Assembly (NCBI GenBank): GCA_949317995.1
Contig: OX439037.1
Location: 50,316,080 to 50,380,079 of the forward strand
Length of the DNA stretch: 64,000 nt
Direction of reading: 5' to 3'
DNA from: Acholoe squamosa
Lineage: Eukaryota; Annelida; Polychaeta; Phyllodocida; Polynoidae
Shown here: piece after piece, positions 34,688 through 45,100 of the stretch
Layout of the letters: each line of letters starts with the position of its first letter
How positions within the stretch are numbered: position 1 is the first letter of the stretch
Notes under the pieces: model-generated
Databases searched by the model: none
Told to the model about the DNA's origin: nothing
The model's input: only the letters and a program-made list of their open reading frames with translations
Program-made: the position numbers and the translations under genes

Positions 34688-34752
34688 GGTTACCATGGCA
34701 ACCAAATTCATGCAAAATCACTATTTTTAGAACTTTGGTTGCCATGGCAACC
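34688..34752. promoter_or_regulatory. Pair of RFX X-box-like palindromes
   Basis: GGTTACCATGGCAACC (34688-34703) and GGTTGCCATGGCAACC (34737-34752) match the RFX X-box GTNRCC-N-RGYAAC. A third variant, GGTTTCCATGGCAACC, lies at 39693-39708. Whether they act is unknown; they may belong to a repeat. Confidence 0.35.
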
Positions 34753-36116
34753 AGTATATTTGTTGAAAATGGACCAAATACACAGAAAATTCTTCTGCCC
34801 TATCTTTTGTATGGACAAATCTCAAAAGTAGGTTTTCACTTAAAAAAATTAATTATTTTACATTTTTTGTGATTTTTTTGATTAAATATTGTTTAAATTG
34901 GGATGATATTTCTTGTATTTTCCATCATGTTCAGGTTGGAGACTGCACTCTTTACGGCCCCAGTCATAGATGTAGGGCTGTGGTCATTTCTAGCCCTGAA
35001 TACAGCATGGTAATGGGGCTGTTGGCAGATCTAAGGATGATCTTAGAGTGACATAAAAAAGTGCATTTTCACCATTTTCTAATTCTTTTATGACTTCGGT
35101 AATGGCACTATATGAAAGACAGACATTTATTTACCTAGGAACAGACTCAGCATTATAAATTACAGTATAAATGTAAAGTAGAAAATGGATTTTGTCACCA
35201 CATAACCACAAAAGTTACCTGTATACACCACTAAAACAAATTTCTGATTTTTGTGTTAAATTTCCTAAAGAAATTCTCGAGTCCATGTAAAACGTCTAAG
35301 CTTTTGCTACAAGAAAATACCAAAATATTTAAGATATGAACCCTCATTGTCAAGAAATTAACCATTTTGTTACATAAAACATAATTAAATGTGGCTTCCC
35401 TTAGAGTACAGTATAGGTAAGAACAGGTGGATGGGGGTTCTACTCACACCTAAGTACCACAAACACAGTAATATCAGCTCATGTTCTGCTTGGCTGCACT
35501 CCACTGGAGGGTGGTCATGGTCCAGTGATCACAGGGGAGCAGGGTCAGAAATGGCCCTGGCTCTACTTCTAATGCTGTAGACAGATATGTACATGTAGAT
35601 ACTTTTGAGTACAGGGTATGTTTGAGGTCTGAGGTTTCTTCCCAGCCTCGTCTCAGACCTGATGTTTGGAAGCTCACCATATCTAAGAAATTAAAGATAG
35701 ACTCCAATAATTCAGTTTCCCCAAGAGATCACCTCCCATATGTCAGACTTAGAAAAAATGGTAAAGTTTGACTTATTCTTAAAGAAATGCGAGGATTCCG
35801 AAAATAGGCCAAAAATAGGCCTTCATGTCAACTTTTAGGAACATTAGGCCTGAATAGGTTAAGCTTCTCGGCTTCCCTCTGTTTTTCCCTGCAGGATTTA
35901 TAGGCCTCCTCGACCCGCTTAATCTCCTGCTCAAGAGCCACCCAACATATAAGTCGAAACGAACCGTTACAATATAATATATATAAGTCAAGTAAATCTA
36001 ACCAATGATTCATCTTTAAGATGTCTAGTCTGGGATTTATATGAATAATAATACTTGTCAGTGTTTTGTAAAGGGTAGAATTTCTATAGATATCAGCGTT
36101 TTCTCAAAATTAGGGG

Positions 36117-36395
36117 TCATTTATAGGCTTCACTGATTAAACTAAAAATAGAGTACCTATTTTGCTCCAAAATCAGTAGATAGAGATTTCCAATTCTGGT
36201 AACACAGATGGTGTCCAACAGACGTGGAAGTGCAGGTGCCGGGACAGTTTCAATAGTTATAAGCTCATTCAAACCAAGATCCTCCATATTTTCATTGTCG
36301 TCAATATTTGGCTGCATGCCGCCAGCCATTAGAACAGCTGCAGGCAACTTACTAAACAGATCTTGGCCAATGTTGGCAAAAATGGTAAGAAACAA
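36117..36395 (-). other. Unassigned open frame, possible exon
   Basis: 93 codons on the minus strand with a protein-like middle part (GMQPNIDDNENMEDLGLNE, then ITIETVPAPALPRLLDTI). The family is not recognised. No convincing splice donor ends it, and the composition is otherwise unremarkable. It lies between the family B relic and a gag relic and could belong to either neighbour or to a host exon. Confidence 0.2.
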
Positions 36396-36659
36396 CTACA
36401 TGTCATTTCGGGTATTGATGAGTGGTACAGAGACGCCACACTACTGACCCCTGATGCGCAGGTGTTCATGCTTAGACCTCCATGCTGGAAGGTTTACCAT
36501 GCTTGTTGCTTGCTTATTGCTTTGAAAAATTTTGAAAATGGTGACCTGTTCATATGGTTTTCAGTATGATGGGTGTAAACCTCAGTGCCCTCAATGTGGT
36601 TTGGATTACATTGAGCTGAAGGCCACTTTAAACTCTCCACAAAATGAATACTAGGACTT

Positions 36660-37605
36660 CATTTTAAAAATAGCCAATATGGAGAAGCCTGCTTCCCTGT
36701 CCATTGACTGGGGGGAACAGCTTGAGAAGCAGATCGAATTAGCAGCATAAAAGCAATCCCATTTAGAGGAGTTAGCCCGCAGAGAGTGGGAGGTCGTGGA
36801 TTTGGAACACCACTTAGCAGCCATCAATTCTCAAAACATTGAGTTGGAGAAAGACATTGCGAAATCTAGGTCAGACGTTGCTTCACTCCCCAGCCGGCAA
36901 CCAGCTTCAGTGTAAAATGGCGGCAGAGCACCTTCCAGTGCCCAAAACAGCAAGTCTTCACAGCTGGTTCAGCAGCAGAAATCACCTTTTCTCGGCATTG
37001 GAGGAGGTCCTTCTGGGTCCATGTACCCCATCCCAGGTAAACTGTTCTATTATGAAGAAAGTACACCTTACTCAGGACTTCAGCCTGATGCAGCATCCAC
37101 TCTACAAGAGGGCCTTCAGTCAGTGGACTTAGGCCTGCAGGCTGTAGGGTTTGGGGTGACACTTCAGAATTGAATATGGCAGGTGAGGGTGGTTTGTTAA
37201 GTTTGATTGGCACTGGCTCTGTTAGGAAGAAACGATCCTAGCATTGGATAAGAGCTGATTATCATTTACCTTATGACAATAGTTATGACGAGATGTCATA
37301 CCATGAGGTGGTGTATTGCATGGTATGTGTGGCTCAAAGTATCAGAAAGTCCAATAATGACCGCTTTAATACCGCCGACTACCTTGAGCACATGAAATAC
37401 GTCACATATAAGGAGATTAAGCCTACTTAACGCCTAAGTTGTCAAATATGATTATGACATCATTATAAAGGTGATCAGAGGAGAGACTAGTTTTGTTGCG
37501 GCTGAGCATACCGCTAAAGCAGAACATTTTGGTATTGACAATACCAAGGCCTACAACAATGTTATGAAAGTTCTGCAGAACATGTCTGATTTATGCTGAA
37601 TCTAC
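36660..37605 (+). pseudogene. Old Ngaro/DIRS gag-like relic
   Basis: Starts with a charged helical stretch (LEKQIELAA near 36720, LEELARREWEVVDLEHHL near 36765), a Gly/Pro-rich part, then YHEVVYCMVCVAQSIRKS and YLEHMKYVTYKEIK. These align in order with MSFNELMHGMHEVNKCIE and YAEHMSFITLKG of the copy 1 gag region. Heavily decayed and much older than copies 1 and 2; no RT or recombinase remains. Confidence 0.5.
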
Positions 37606-37632
37606 CCTGTATGCAGGCTATGTGATCCCTAC

Positions 37633-37822
37633 CAGTGAGCCTGCAGTCTCAGCTGTATAGTGTTAAAAGACCAAAACTCGGACACTACCCATTTCTGTAC
37701 TCTCTTGTGCCTACTACCAGTAATGAAGCACATGGGTAATTATGGCCTATATTTTGTGTGATCAATACAGGGTCAATACAAGCATCTATGTTGCATTTTG
37801 AGATATGGCACTGACTTAAAAG
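37633..37822 (+). repeat. Dispersed repeat R4, direct copy
   Basis: Partner of 27338-27515 in opposite orientation. It abuts R3, so R4+R3 may be parts of one longer unit of which the 25-27 kb region holds separated pieces. Confidence 0.65.
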
Positions 37823-37844
37823 ATGAGATAAAATGTTTAATGAT

Positions 37845-37995
37845 TTAAGTGAAAAATAGAAAGTGTCCCATTTCAGGACTGCTTACTCCTAAAACGACAT
37901 GATACCCTTGAGTGTATGTGGGTGTGGGGAGTGTATGTTACCTTGTCCACAAATAGATCACTTAGTAGAACTGCGTCACAACCCTATTATGCCCT
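37845..37995 (+). repeat. Dispersed repeat R3, direct copy
   Basis: Partner of 25255-25405 in opposite orientation (GAAAGTGTCCC, TGAGTGTATGT, CAACCCTATT). Confidence 0.55.
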
Positions 37996-38442
37996 GAGGT
38001 AGCGAGTTTGGTGGTAACACACTTTCCCGGCTTCCTATCTGTCACAGTGTCAGTGCTAAAGAATGCATTTTGTTATGGCTCTTTATAGGCTTTACAATGA
38101 CCAATGTGTGTTATTCCAATTCTTATCCAATTTGCAGGTGTGAGGAGTTGATTTTATGCAGTATTTCAATGGCTTTCACCTGAACTAATTTTCTAAGCTC
38201 TCAGATACAGTCCAGACTGACTTATCAGGCCACAAACATAAGGAAAACACTATTAAATAATAAGAAATTTTACAAGAATAATTCTGTAGCATTGAGTTTT
38301 CAACCAAAAATCACAACTAAGACATCAAAATATTGCCAAAGATGTAAAGTTTAAGAATGCCAAGTTTCATAAAAATATTCTGAGCAGTTTCTGAGAGAGA
38401 GCTAGTAAAAAACTATCATGAATTTTCGATGGCTAAACAATT
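37996..38442. other. No recognisable feature
   Basis: Ordinary AT-rich DNA. Confidence 0.4.
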
Positions 38443-38663
38443 GTAGGGGACCAGAAATCTCCGTACCTGGTAAATTGACCCTCAGGGGCCAGATACCTGG
38501 TAATCACTGCTCCCCTTGTGTGAATCATACCGATCCAGGTGTAGTTGGAAGGTGGAAATATCAGGCAAGGGATCGTGATGTAATGGTTAGCATGCTGGAA
38601 TGTCATGCCAGAGATCCGGGTTCGAGTCCCGGTGATCCTAGATATTTTCACCGTCCTCTACAC
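38443..38663 (+). mobile_element. 221-bp unit with tRNA-Asp-like sequence, copy 1
   Basis: Identical in length to copy 2 (38890-39110), with about 3 differences. Edges GTAGGGGAC and GTCCTCTAC form a 9-bp near-perfect inverted repeat. The 3' third is tRNA-like, and the 5' 127 bp are non-tRNA, the reverse of a usual tRNA-SINE. No target duplication is obvious around either copy. Confidence 0.75.
38570..38638 (+). other. tRNA-Asp(GTC)-like sequence in copy 1
   Basis: The acceptor arms GGATCGT / GTGATCC pair with two wobbles. Box B GGTTCGAGTCC is a perfect consensus; box A TGATGTAATGG has one deviation. The anticodon arm CTGGA-ATGTCAT-GCCAG puts GTC after U33, as in tRNA-Asp, but the lowest loop pair is mismatched. 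Repeat-embedded, so probably not a functional tRNA gene. Confidence 0.55.
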
Positions 38664-38889
38664 TGGTAGGATCACCGAGCCGTTCCTTGCGCGACTTAAT
38701 AGGGGGATCGGGGGAACTCGGTGCCTGGGCCGGTATGATACAGATACGCTTCGACCCTGACAGTACTATGTACTGGTAGGTCAACTGGGAATCAGGAGTG
38801 CCTCAACACTGCTTGATAAAGCCCAACCGATCTGTTTGGGAGGAATGCTTGATGCTGGTTGGCCATGGTTGAAGCTGGTTGGGAGGAGT
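38664..38889. other. 226-bp spacer between the two 221-bp units
   Basis: Unique here. It has no tRNA-like block and no ORF of note. Confidence 0.4.
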
Positions 38890-39110
38890 GTAGGGGACCA
38901 GAAATCTCCGTACCTGGTAAATTGACCCTCAGGGGCCAGATACCTGGTAATCACTGCTCCCCTTGTGTGAATCATACTGATCCAGGTGTAGTTGGAAGGT
39001 GGAAATATCAGGCAAGGGATCGTGGTGTAATGGTTAGCATGCTGGAATGTCATGCCAGAGATCCGGGTTCGGGTCCCGGTGATCCTAGATATTTTCACCG
39101 TCCTCTACAC
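38890..39110 (+). mobile_element. 221-bp unit with tRNA-Asp-like sequence, copy 2
   Basis: Same as copy 1. Box A is TGGTGTAATGG, a perfect match, and box B is GGTTCGGGTCC with one change. The tRNA-like part spans 39017-39085. It directly follows a GC-rich stretch with reiterated GATGCTGGTTGG/GAAGCTGGTTGG. Confidence 0.75.
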
Positions 39111-39850
39111 AAAGCTTTCTTTTAAATTATATTTATCCTGAGAGGAAGCCTGCAGGGGGGCAGACATGCTGGAAAAAATCAATACCAGCTGGGCCTGGTG
39201 GGTCATCCAAAATCAGCATCCAAAAATAAAAAAAATCACCCCATATTCCTACACCGCCCAGGAACCGAATCACTACTGCGTAGGCACATTGACTAGATTA
39301 GCCCGCAACATTGCAAGCACAATCAGGGCCCAGCTCACCTTCCACCTGCACATTTGCAAAATCAATAATTTTAGATGGGAACTCTTTCACGATACTTCCA
39401 GAACTCATCCTGCTTTCTCCCAGCCCACTCACCTCCTTTGCAAATATTTCAAAGCACAACAATTATCTTAGATTCCCTGTGAAAAAGTACTAATTTACCA
39501 CGATTGGCTGACCTGTTTGGATCTTCCAACGTAGTGGTACTAGAGCCATCAAATTAAGCTCAGAAGAATCAGAATTAAGTTCTGCAACTCCGGTTCACTT
39601 TCCTTGCAAATGGTGATATTGGTTTTTCTCTAATGGCTTTTAGAGTGGTGTGAAGTAGGGAAAATTTGAAGATTTTGGAAAAATTTGGGCATGGTTTCCA
39701 TGGCAACCAGTCAGATAATTATCTCTTTGTCCTAGCTTCAAGATTATATCTGCATCACAGCCCTAGGTGCAGGGGTTGCGAAATGATCGATGATTATCCA
39801 AATAAACAAGGTAAAATTAAAATTTTTTGTCACAATTTAGTGCAAACCAG
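39111..39850. other. No recognisable gene; left flank of Gypsy-type element
   Basis: Short frames at 39166-39493 have no domain. An X-box-like palindrome lies at 39693-39708. Confidence 0.4.
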
Positions 39851-40269
39851 TGTAGGGGTATGGTATTTACACTTTTACGTTCATGTACCCGTGGGACTCA
39901 GACCTAGGTCTTCGGGTGTAGTGGGGGAATCCGGATGGCAGGTGGCAGCACCTGCCTCTGGGTTCGTATCCATTACACCAGGGGGCCTACCACTCGTCCG
40001 CCACATGTCACGTGGCCGGTCTGAGTTTCGCGGGCTTTTCCTCTATATAAGGCTGGTTCTACTCCTATGTTCTCCAGTAGTGGTTTTACCCACTGCTCAA
40101 CCAGGTCGTTACCCGAAAGGGTAACCGAATGCCCTAGTAGCATGTAGTCCTCTGAGGCCGTGATCGTATGTAACATAAGCTATGAAATAAAAGCTTGGTT
40201 GCCTACCCGGAAACTTTTTCTCTCTTCGTTATGATTACTTAATCTAACTTAACGAGACAAACCACTACA
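39851..40269 (+). repeat. 5' LTR of the Gypsy-type element
   Basis: 419 bp. It carries a TATA box (CTATATAAGG, about 40043-40052), a GTTACCC-GAAA-GGGTAAC hairpin at 40108-40125 and an AATAAA at 40186-40191, in the order expected for U3-R-U5. A typical TGG primer-binding site does not follow directly; CTGCCGTGACCAG comes next, and TGGTCTTCGGGTA at 40285 is a second candidate. Confidence 0.9.
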
Positions 40270-40309
40270 CTGCCGTGACCAGTTGGTCTTCGGGTAAGCG
40301 CAGTCAGAA

Positions 40310-41420
40310 ATGACTGAGCTGAGCCCAGTTAGGGGAAATGGCCCAAATCATGAGCTAAATTCCCCGATGGAAGATGGTGAAATCAAGTCACCATCCCAAG
40401 GTACGGAGTGGAGAGATCCACAGGAACACTACCCTGATGGGTTAGCGGATGTAAGAAAGAACTTACACATGAAGTGGAAGAATTTGGAGATTCCTTATTC
40501 ATGCCAGGAGGTACTTTGAAACCTGCACCTATGCACAAAAGTACCGCTCAATTTGGTCAACTACCATTTGAGGTACCGAAGCCTAGTGCAGGTATGTTTG
40601 AAACTCCATATAGTTCTCGAATTAAACACCAAAAATGTTGATTCGAAAAGAACAAAATGGACGAGCTTGAAGATATGAGAGCTGAATACGAGAAGATCTA
40701 AAAGGATCTCATTACACTGACCGGAACTCGAGACAAAATTCTGACTGAAAACAAACAGTTGATATCGGAACGTCTTGATTACGATCAGAGTTGTAGACGC
40801 CAACAACAACTGTTATTGGATCAAATGGAGAAGGAAAAACAAGATTTCCAACTCCAGCACGAACAGTGTCGTGATGCACTATACACGGCGGATCTGGAAT
40901 ACAGAGCCTCATGTGATGAGTTGAATAAAACTAAACAAGAGTTAAATTCAACTCAATCGGCCTATGGCAAGTATCAAGATGAGCTGAAGAAAATAGAATC
41001 AGCCTTAAAAGATGCACGAAGTACGTATCATAAACAAACCGAAGAGCATGAAAAACTCAGAGGTCAATAGATACGTGAATCCGCAGACTTGACTGCTAAG
41101 CAGACAAAAATGCTGGATGATTTTTCCGAACTGGAAGCTAAAGCTATCCAGATGTCAAAGTATCTAGAGGATACTGGCTGTGCGGTAGGCACTCTTGAAC
41201 CAGACTTCACTGTTTCAGGAATTGCCCTAAACACGACATGTAACCGGATGTACACTTTGAGGGGCGAAGACGAGGCAACAGAGACAACTGTACCTCGTTG
41301 CGAAGAAGTAAAGAGTCATCAGGTTAGATTCATGGATAATACCTCGAAACCTCTTGGTTTAGGTACGGGAAATGCTGGGGGTGCTTCCACAAAACCACTC
41401 AGTAAGAACCTCCACCTTTG
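40310..41420 (+). pseudogene. gag-like region with coiled coil
   Basis: After an acidic N-terminal stretch (MTELSPVRGNGPNHELNS) comes a long charged helix with heptad character (QQLLLDQMEKEKQDFQLQ and LNKTKQELNSTQSAYGKYQ, about 40760-41070). No CCHC knuckle and no clear retropepsin DTG/DSG context were seen. Position before pol is the main reason for calling it gag-like. A short DTG-like word occurs near 41170 but lacks the family surroundings. Confidence 0.5.
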
Positions 41421-41429
41421 ACAGCGGAT

Positions 41430-44192
41430 GGCCACAACAGTCACCTTTAGGGGGACCAAATGGCCCCCGTATGCCCAGTATGGATGGAATCAATCCCAAT
41501 CAGGAGCAAATCCGTCTAATTTGGGGCGTACCGATAAGGTACTGCATACGATTGACACTGGTGAGAATGAACCTTTTAAGATTCCTTATAGAAGACTCCC
41601 ACTAGCCAAAAAGAGGATAGCTGAGGAGGAGATAGCTAAAATGCTTGAACAGGATGTAATAATTCCATCAACCAGTCCTTGGTCTAGCCCTGTGTGCATG
41701 GTGACTAAGAAAGATGGTACCATCCGTTTTTGCATAGATTACCGGAAATTGAATGGTATGACCAAGAAGAATTCATATCCCTTACCACGGATTGATGAGA
41801 CTATAGACTCCCTTGGAGGTAAGCAATGGTATTGCTCTCTAGACTTACAATCCGGGTACTGGCAAGTGGGTATGCATCCGAAAGACATGGAGAAGACGGC
41901 CTTCCCCAGTCATATTGGGTTATTCCAATATAATGTAATGCCGTTTGGATTGTGCAATGCACCGGCGACATTTGAAGCCATGATGGAAACTTTATTAAGT
42001 GACCTATTATGGAAGAAATGTCTCGTCTATCTAGATGATGTAATAGTCTTTGGGAAGACATACGAGGAATGCTTGGAAAATTTAGGTATGGTTCTGGAAA
42101 GGATCATAGCTAATGGATTGAAGCTGAAGCCCAAGAAATGCGATCTTTTTAAAAGATCTATTAATTACTTGGGACGAATAATCTCGAATGAAGGGATTAA
42201 AGCCGATCCGGAGAAACTGAATGCTGTGTCAAATTGGCAGGCACCCACGAATGCGAAAGAAGTTAGATCCTTTCTTGGATTCTGTTCCTACTACAGGGAC
42301 TTTATCCCAGGATATTCGAGGGTCGCCTTTCCTATCCAGAGTTTGTCCCACTGGACACCTGGAGTGAGGAGGGAACGATTTCCTTAGGGATCCGAGCAAG
42401 ATGAGGCCTTTATGAAAATAAAGGATTTGTTTGCAAGTACACCTGTGTTGAAGTACCCTACGGAGAATGATCATTTCATTCTAGATACTGATGCTAGTAA
42501 CGAAAGCATAGGAGCTGCCCTTTCCCAGGTCCAGGATGGGGTAGAAGTTCGTTGAGTAAATCTCAAAGAAACTATTGTACCACTAAACGTGAGTTGCTGG
42601 CTGTGGTGGTCTGTACGAAGAAGTTCAAGCACTTTTTGTGGGGAAGTGATTTCACTCTACGGACTGATCACTCTTCTCTCAGATGGTTATTGAACTTCAA
42701 GGATGCAGAGGGTATGATAGGTCGCTGGTTGGCGCACCTATCCGAATTCGGTCTAAATCACAGCCAGCTTGAACACCGAGCCGGGGCAAAACATTTGAAT
42801 GCAGATGCTTTGTCTAGAATCCCGGTGAAGAAATGTGCAAACGCTGAGTGCACTGATTGTGGAGCACACAATGCTGTGTTGGCAGGGGTTCGAGTACCTT
42901 TCGAAACCCAACCGGAACATGTTCTGAATTGGTCCTTGGAGACCATCCAACAGTTCCAGGAGTCTGATGCAGTCACATCACGTTTGATTAGGTTTCTTAA
43001 TCAGGGTATCTGTCCTCCAAGACCCGACGTGTCATTGGAGAACAGAGAGATGAGACGATTCCTAGCTCAATGGGCCGAGCTAGAAGTCCGGGATGGTATA
43101 CTATTTCGATGGAAGAACTATTCTAATAGGAAGAAAACCTTGCAAGTTGTCATACCTAGTGCTATGCGACGAGATATTATGTATTTCTGTCACGGGCATA
43201 GAACTAGTGGACACTTTGGAAAGAAACGGTCTCTAGAACGTCTATCCAGACGATACTATTGGCCTGGCATGAGTACAGATCTCACCCGATGGGTAGAGAC
43301 CTGTCCCGAATGCTGTAAGAACAAACCAGGACCCGGGTTAGGCAAACTGCCATTATCCCAGGAACTGTTTGGTGTAAGGTTTGCTAGAGTAGCTGTTGAC
43401 ATTATTAGTGGGATTCCTCCCACTCCTAGTGGCAACATGTGTATGATGGTCGTGTCAGATTATTATACCAAGTACACCGGAGCATTTCCTTTACCGGATC
43501 ATAAGGCTGTTACTTGTGCTATGGCCTTTGTAAAAGGGTGGGTGTTACACCTAGGTGTCCCACTCATGTTACATAGTGACCAGGGCAGAGAATTTGAGTC
43601 TAGTCTGTGGCAAGAGATGTGTAATTGTCTGGCAATTTGCAAGACAAGAACTAATCCCTATAGACCACAGAGTGATGGACAAGTGGAGAGGTTTAATAGG
43701 ACTCTGATCCAAGTATTGAAGTCTCTAGTAAATGAGCAAATGGACGATTGGGATGAACAGTGTGAATTTGTGGTACATGCTTATAATGGCACTGTACACT
43801 CGAGTACAAACTGTTCTCCTAATCTCCTCGTTTTTGGAGAGGATTTGATTATGCCAGCAGATTTGGTGTTTGGCGTAATAAGAATGAATCCGGAAGCCCC
43901 TTGCCAGGTGATGTTTGTAGAATCTCTACGAGATAATTTCAAACAAGCTTATGAGAGGGTTAGAGATGAGTTGCAGAAAACTGCACGTTGGCAGAAAGTT
44001 GGCTATGACACAGGTCTAAAAGCTAGATTTTTTAATCTAGGGGATAGAGTTTTGCGTCTACACCAACCTCTGGCCAACCTGAAATTAGCCAGCAATTGGG
44101 ATGGACCTTTCACTATAACTCAGGTTATTAGTGATTGCACAGTGATTATTAAATCACAGCTTGGTAAATGTTACAAGTCAAATGTAGCGTGA
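41430..44192 (+). pseudogene. pol region: reverse transcriptase, RNase H, integrase
   Basis: RT with DGTIRFCIDYRKLN, LDLQSGYWQV, FGLCNAPATFE and the catalytic VYLDDVIVF (near 42025-42050), all diagnostic of Ty3/Gypsy. RNase H follows (CTTKRELLAVV, LRTDHSSLRWLL). Integrase has an HHCC zinc module (H..H then CPECC, about 43185-43315) and the DDE core with HSDQGREFE (about 43575) and PYRPQSDGQVERFNR (about 43650-43700). A WDGPFTI module lies near the end (about 44097-44117), similar to the GPY/F domain. Together these copy RNA to DNA and insert it. Family assignment is firm; the clade within Gypsy is not determined. Confidence 0.9.
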
Positions 44193-45100
44193 CTACGCCC
44201 ATGGAGGGGGAGGGATACCTCCACCGAAATGTACGGCGATGGTCTATTGGAAGTAATGGAACAAAGTCGTGTTAAGCAACTCGAAGTGGTACTGACCTGA
44301 AAGCGAGGACCCGGGCGGCCACGGAAGGTTGCAGACCCGAAGAGGGTGGTGCCCCCTGTCGTAACATCAGGAAAACAGGGGAAGATACAAAAAGTCTCGG
44401 CAGGTGCAGGTAAAAATAAGAGGAAAGGTCCTTCTAAGGCTAAGGAGACCTTGGAGAAGGCTCTTATGGATACCAGGTCAAAAAAAAGAGGCCTCAAAAC
44501 CTCTTAGACGCAGTCCAAGGTTGCTCAAGACTGCCGTAACCTAGCCTGTTAAACACAACGAGTGTGTTGTCCTGTACTGTGTACTGTTATATGTTGTAAC
44601 CTTGTTCAATGTATATTTGAGCCAGTCATGAGTTTCTGGAAAAGAACCCATGACAATGTACCCATGGTTTTGGATGGATAATCCGGTGGATATGCCTATG
44701 CTATCCATAAACTCCATAATACCTAGCGAGTTGTCATGGTTGAGACCTAAGTACAGACAGACGACCGATCGGGTATTGTATTGTCTTTATGTAGGAGCGC
44801 GTGACCTAATTAAGGGCACACGGGAAAGTTGTTGACCCATATTCGAATGGTCACGTGAGGCGCCGGTTTGATCATGCGCAGCGATTCAAGTTTGACTATA
44901 CCGCCATATTGTCTTATTCCTGCGAAGGAAGAAGACGTGGCCAAGGGTGGTCTTACTCTTTTTTGGAGTTTGATAGCCTGTGACAGCCGTGTTTCGAGGT
45001 GTGCCCTCGTTAAAAGGCACCTGTCTTTCACTGGGTAAGCAGTCCTAACTGCTTATCCGGTGGATTGGGATATTAAATCCCCGAATAGCCACTTCTGCTG
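44193..45100 (+). other. Noncoding stretch between pol and the extra ORF
   Basis: About 900 bp with no coding sequence supported. Such a gap suggests that the downstream frame is translated from a spliced or separately initiated RNA, as known for third ORFs in other LTR elements. No specific promoter or splice site is claimed. Confidence 0.4.

Larger units (their letters stand above)
32823..35971 (-). mobile_element. Rearranged LTR-retroelement relic (family B), 3.15 kb
   Basis: Both outer edges carry the same LTR end in opposite orientation: TGTAACGGTTCG... at 32823 and ...CGAACCGTTACA at 35971, 38 bp alike. The flanking bases are ATAT on both sides. Inside, from the right: a short charged helical coding remnant (about 35850-35935, minus), a long AT-rich part, a coding-like C-terminal remnant at 34003-34350 (minus), noncoding DNA, then the 3' LTR. 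Broken and incomplete; no pol was recognised. The paired inverted ends are not the normal direct-repeat arrangement of an LTR element. Confidence 0.5.

Noticed and set aside
38570-39085. Two functional tRNA-Asp genes
   Set aside because: Mismatch in the anticodon stem, wobble-rich acceptor, and embedding in a repeated 221-bp unit argue for tRNA-derived repeats.
38418-39125. Paired proteins with RGPEISVPGK
   Set aside because: Both are frames through the duplicated tRNA-containing unit; no independent support.
39973-40176. Small minus-strand protein repeated at 50765-50968
   Set aside because: It is an antisense frame in the two LTRs; repetition reflects the LTRs, not a gene.
41150-41200. 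Retropepsin active site (DTG word)
   Set aside because: The word lacks the hydrophobic flanks and the later glycine-rich flap region expected of the family.
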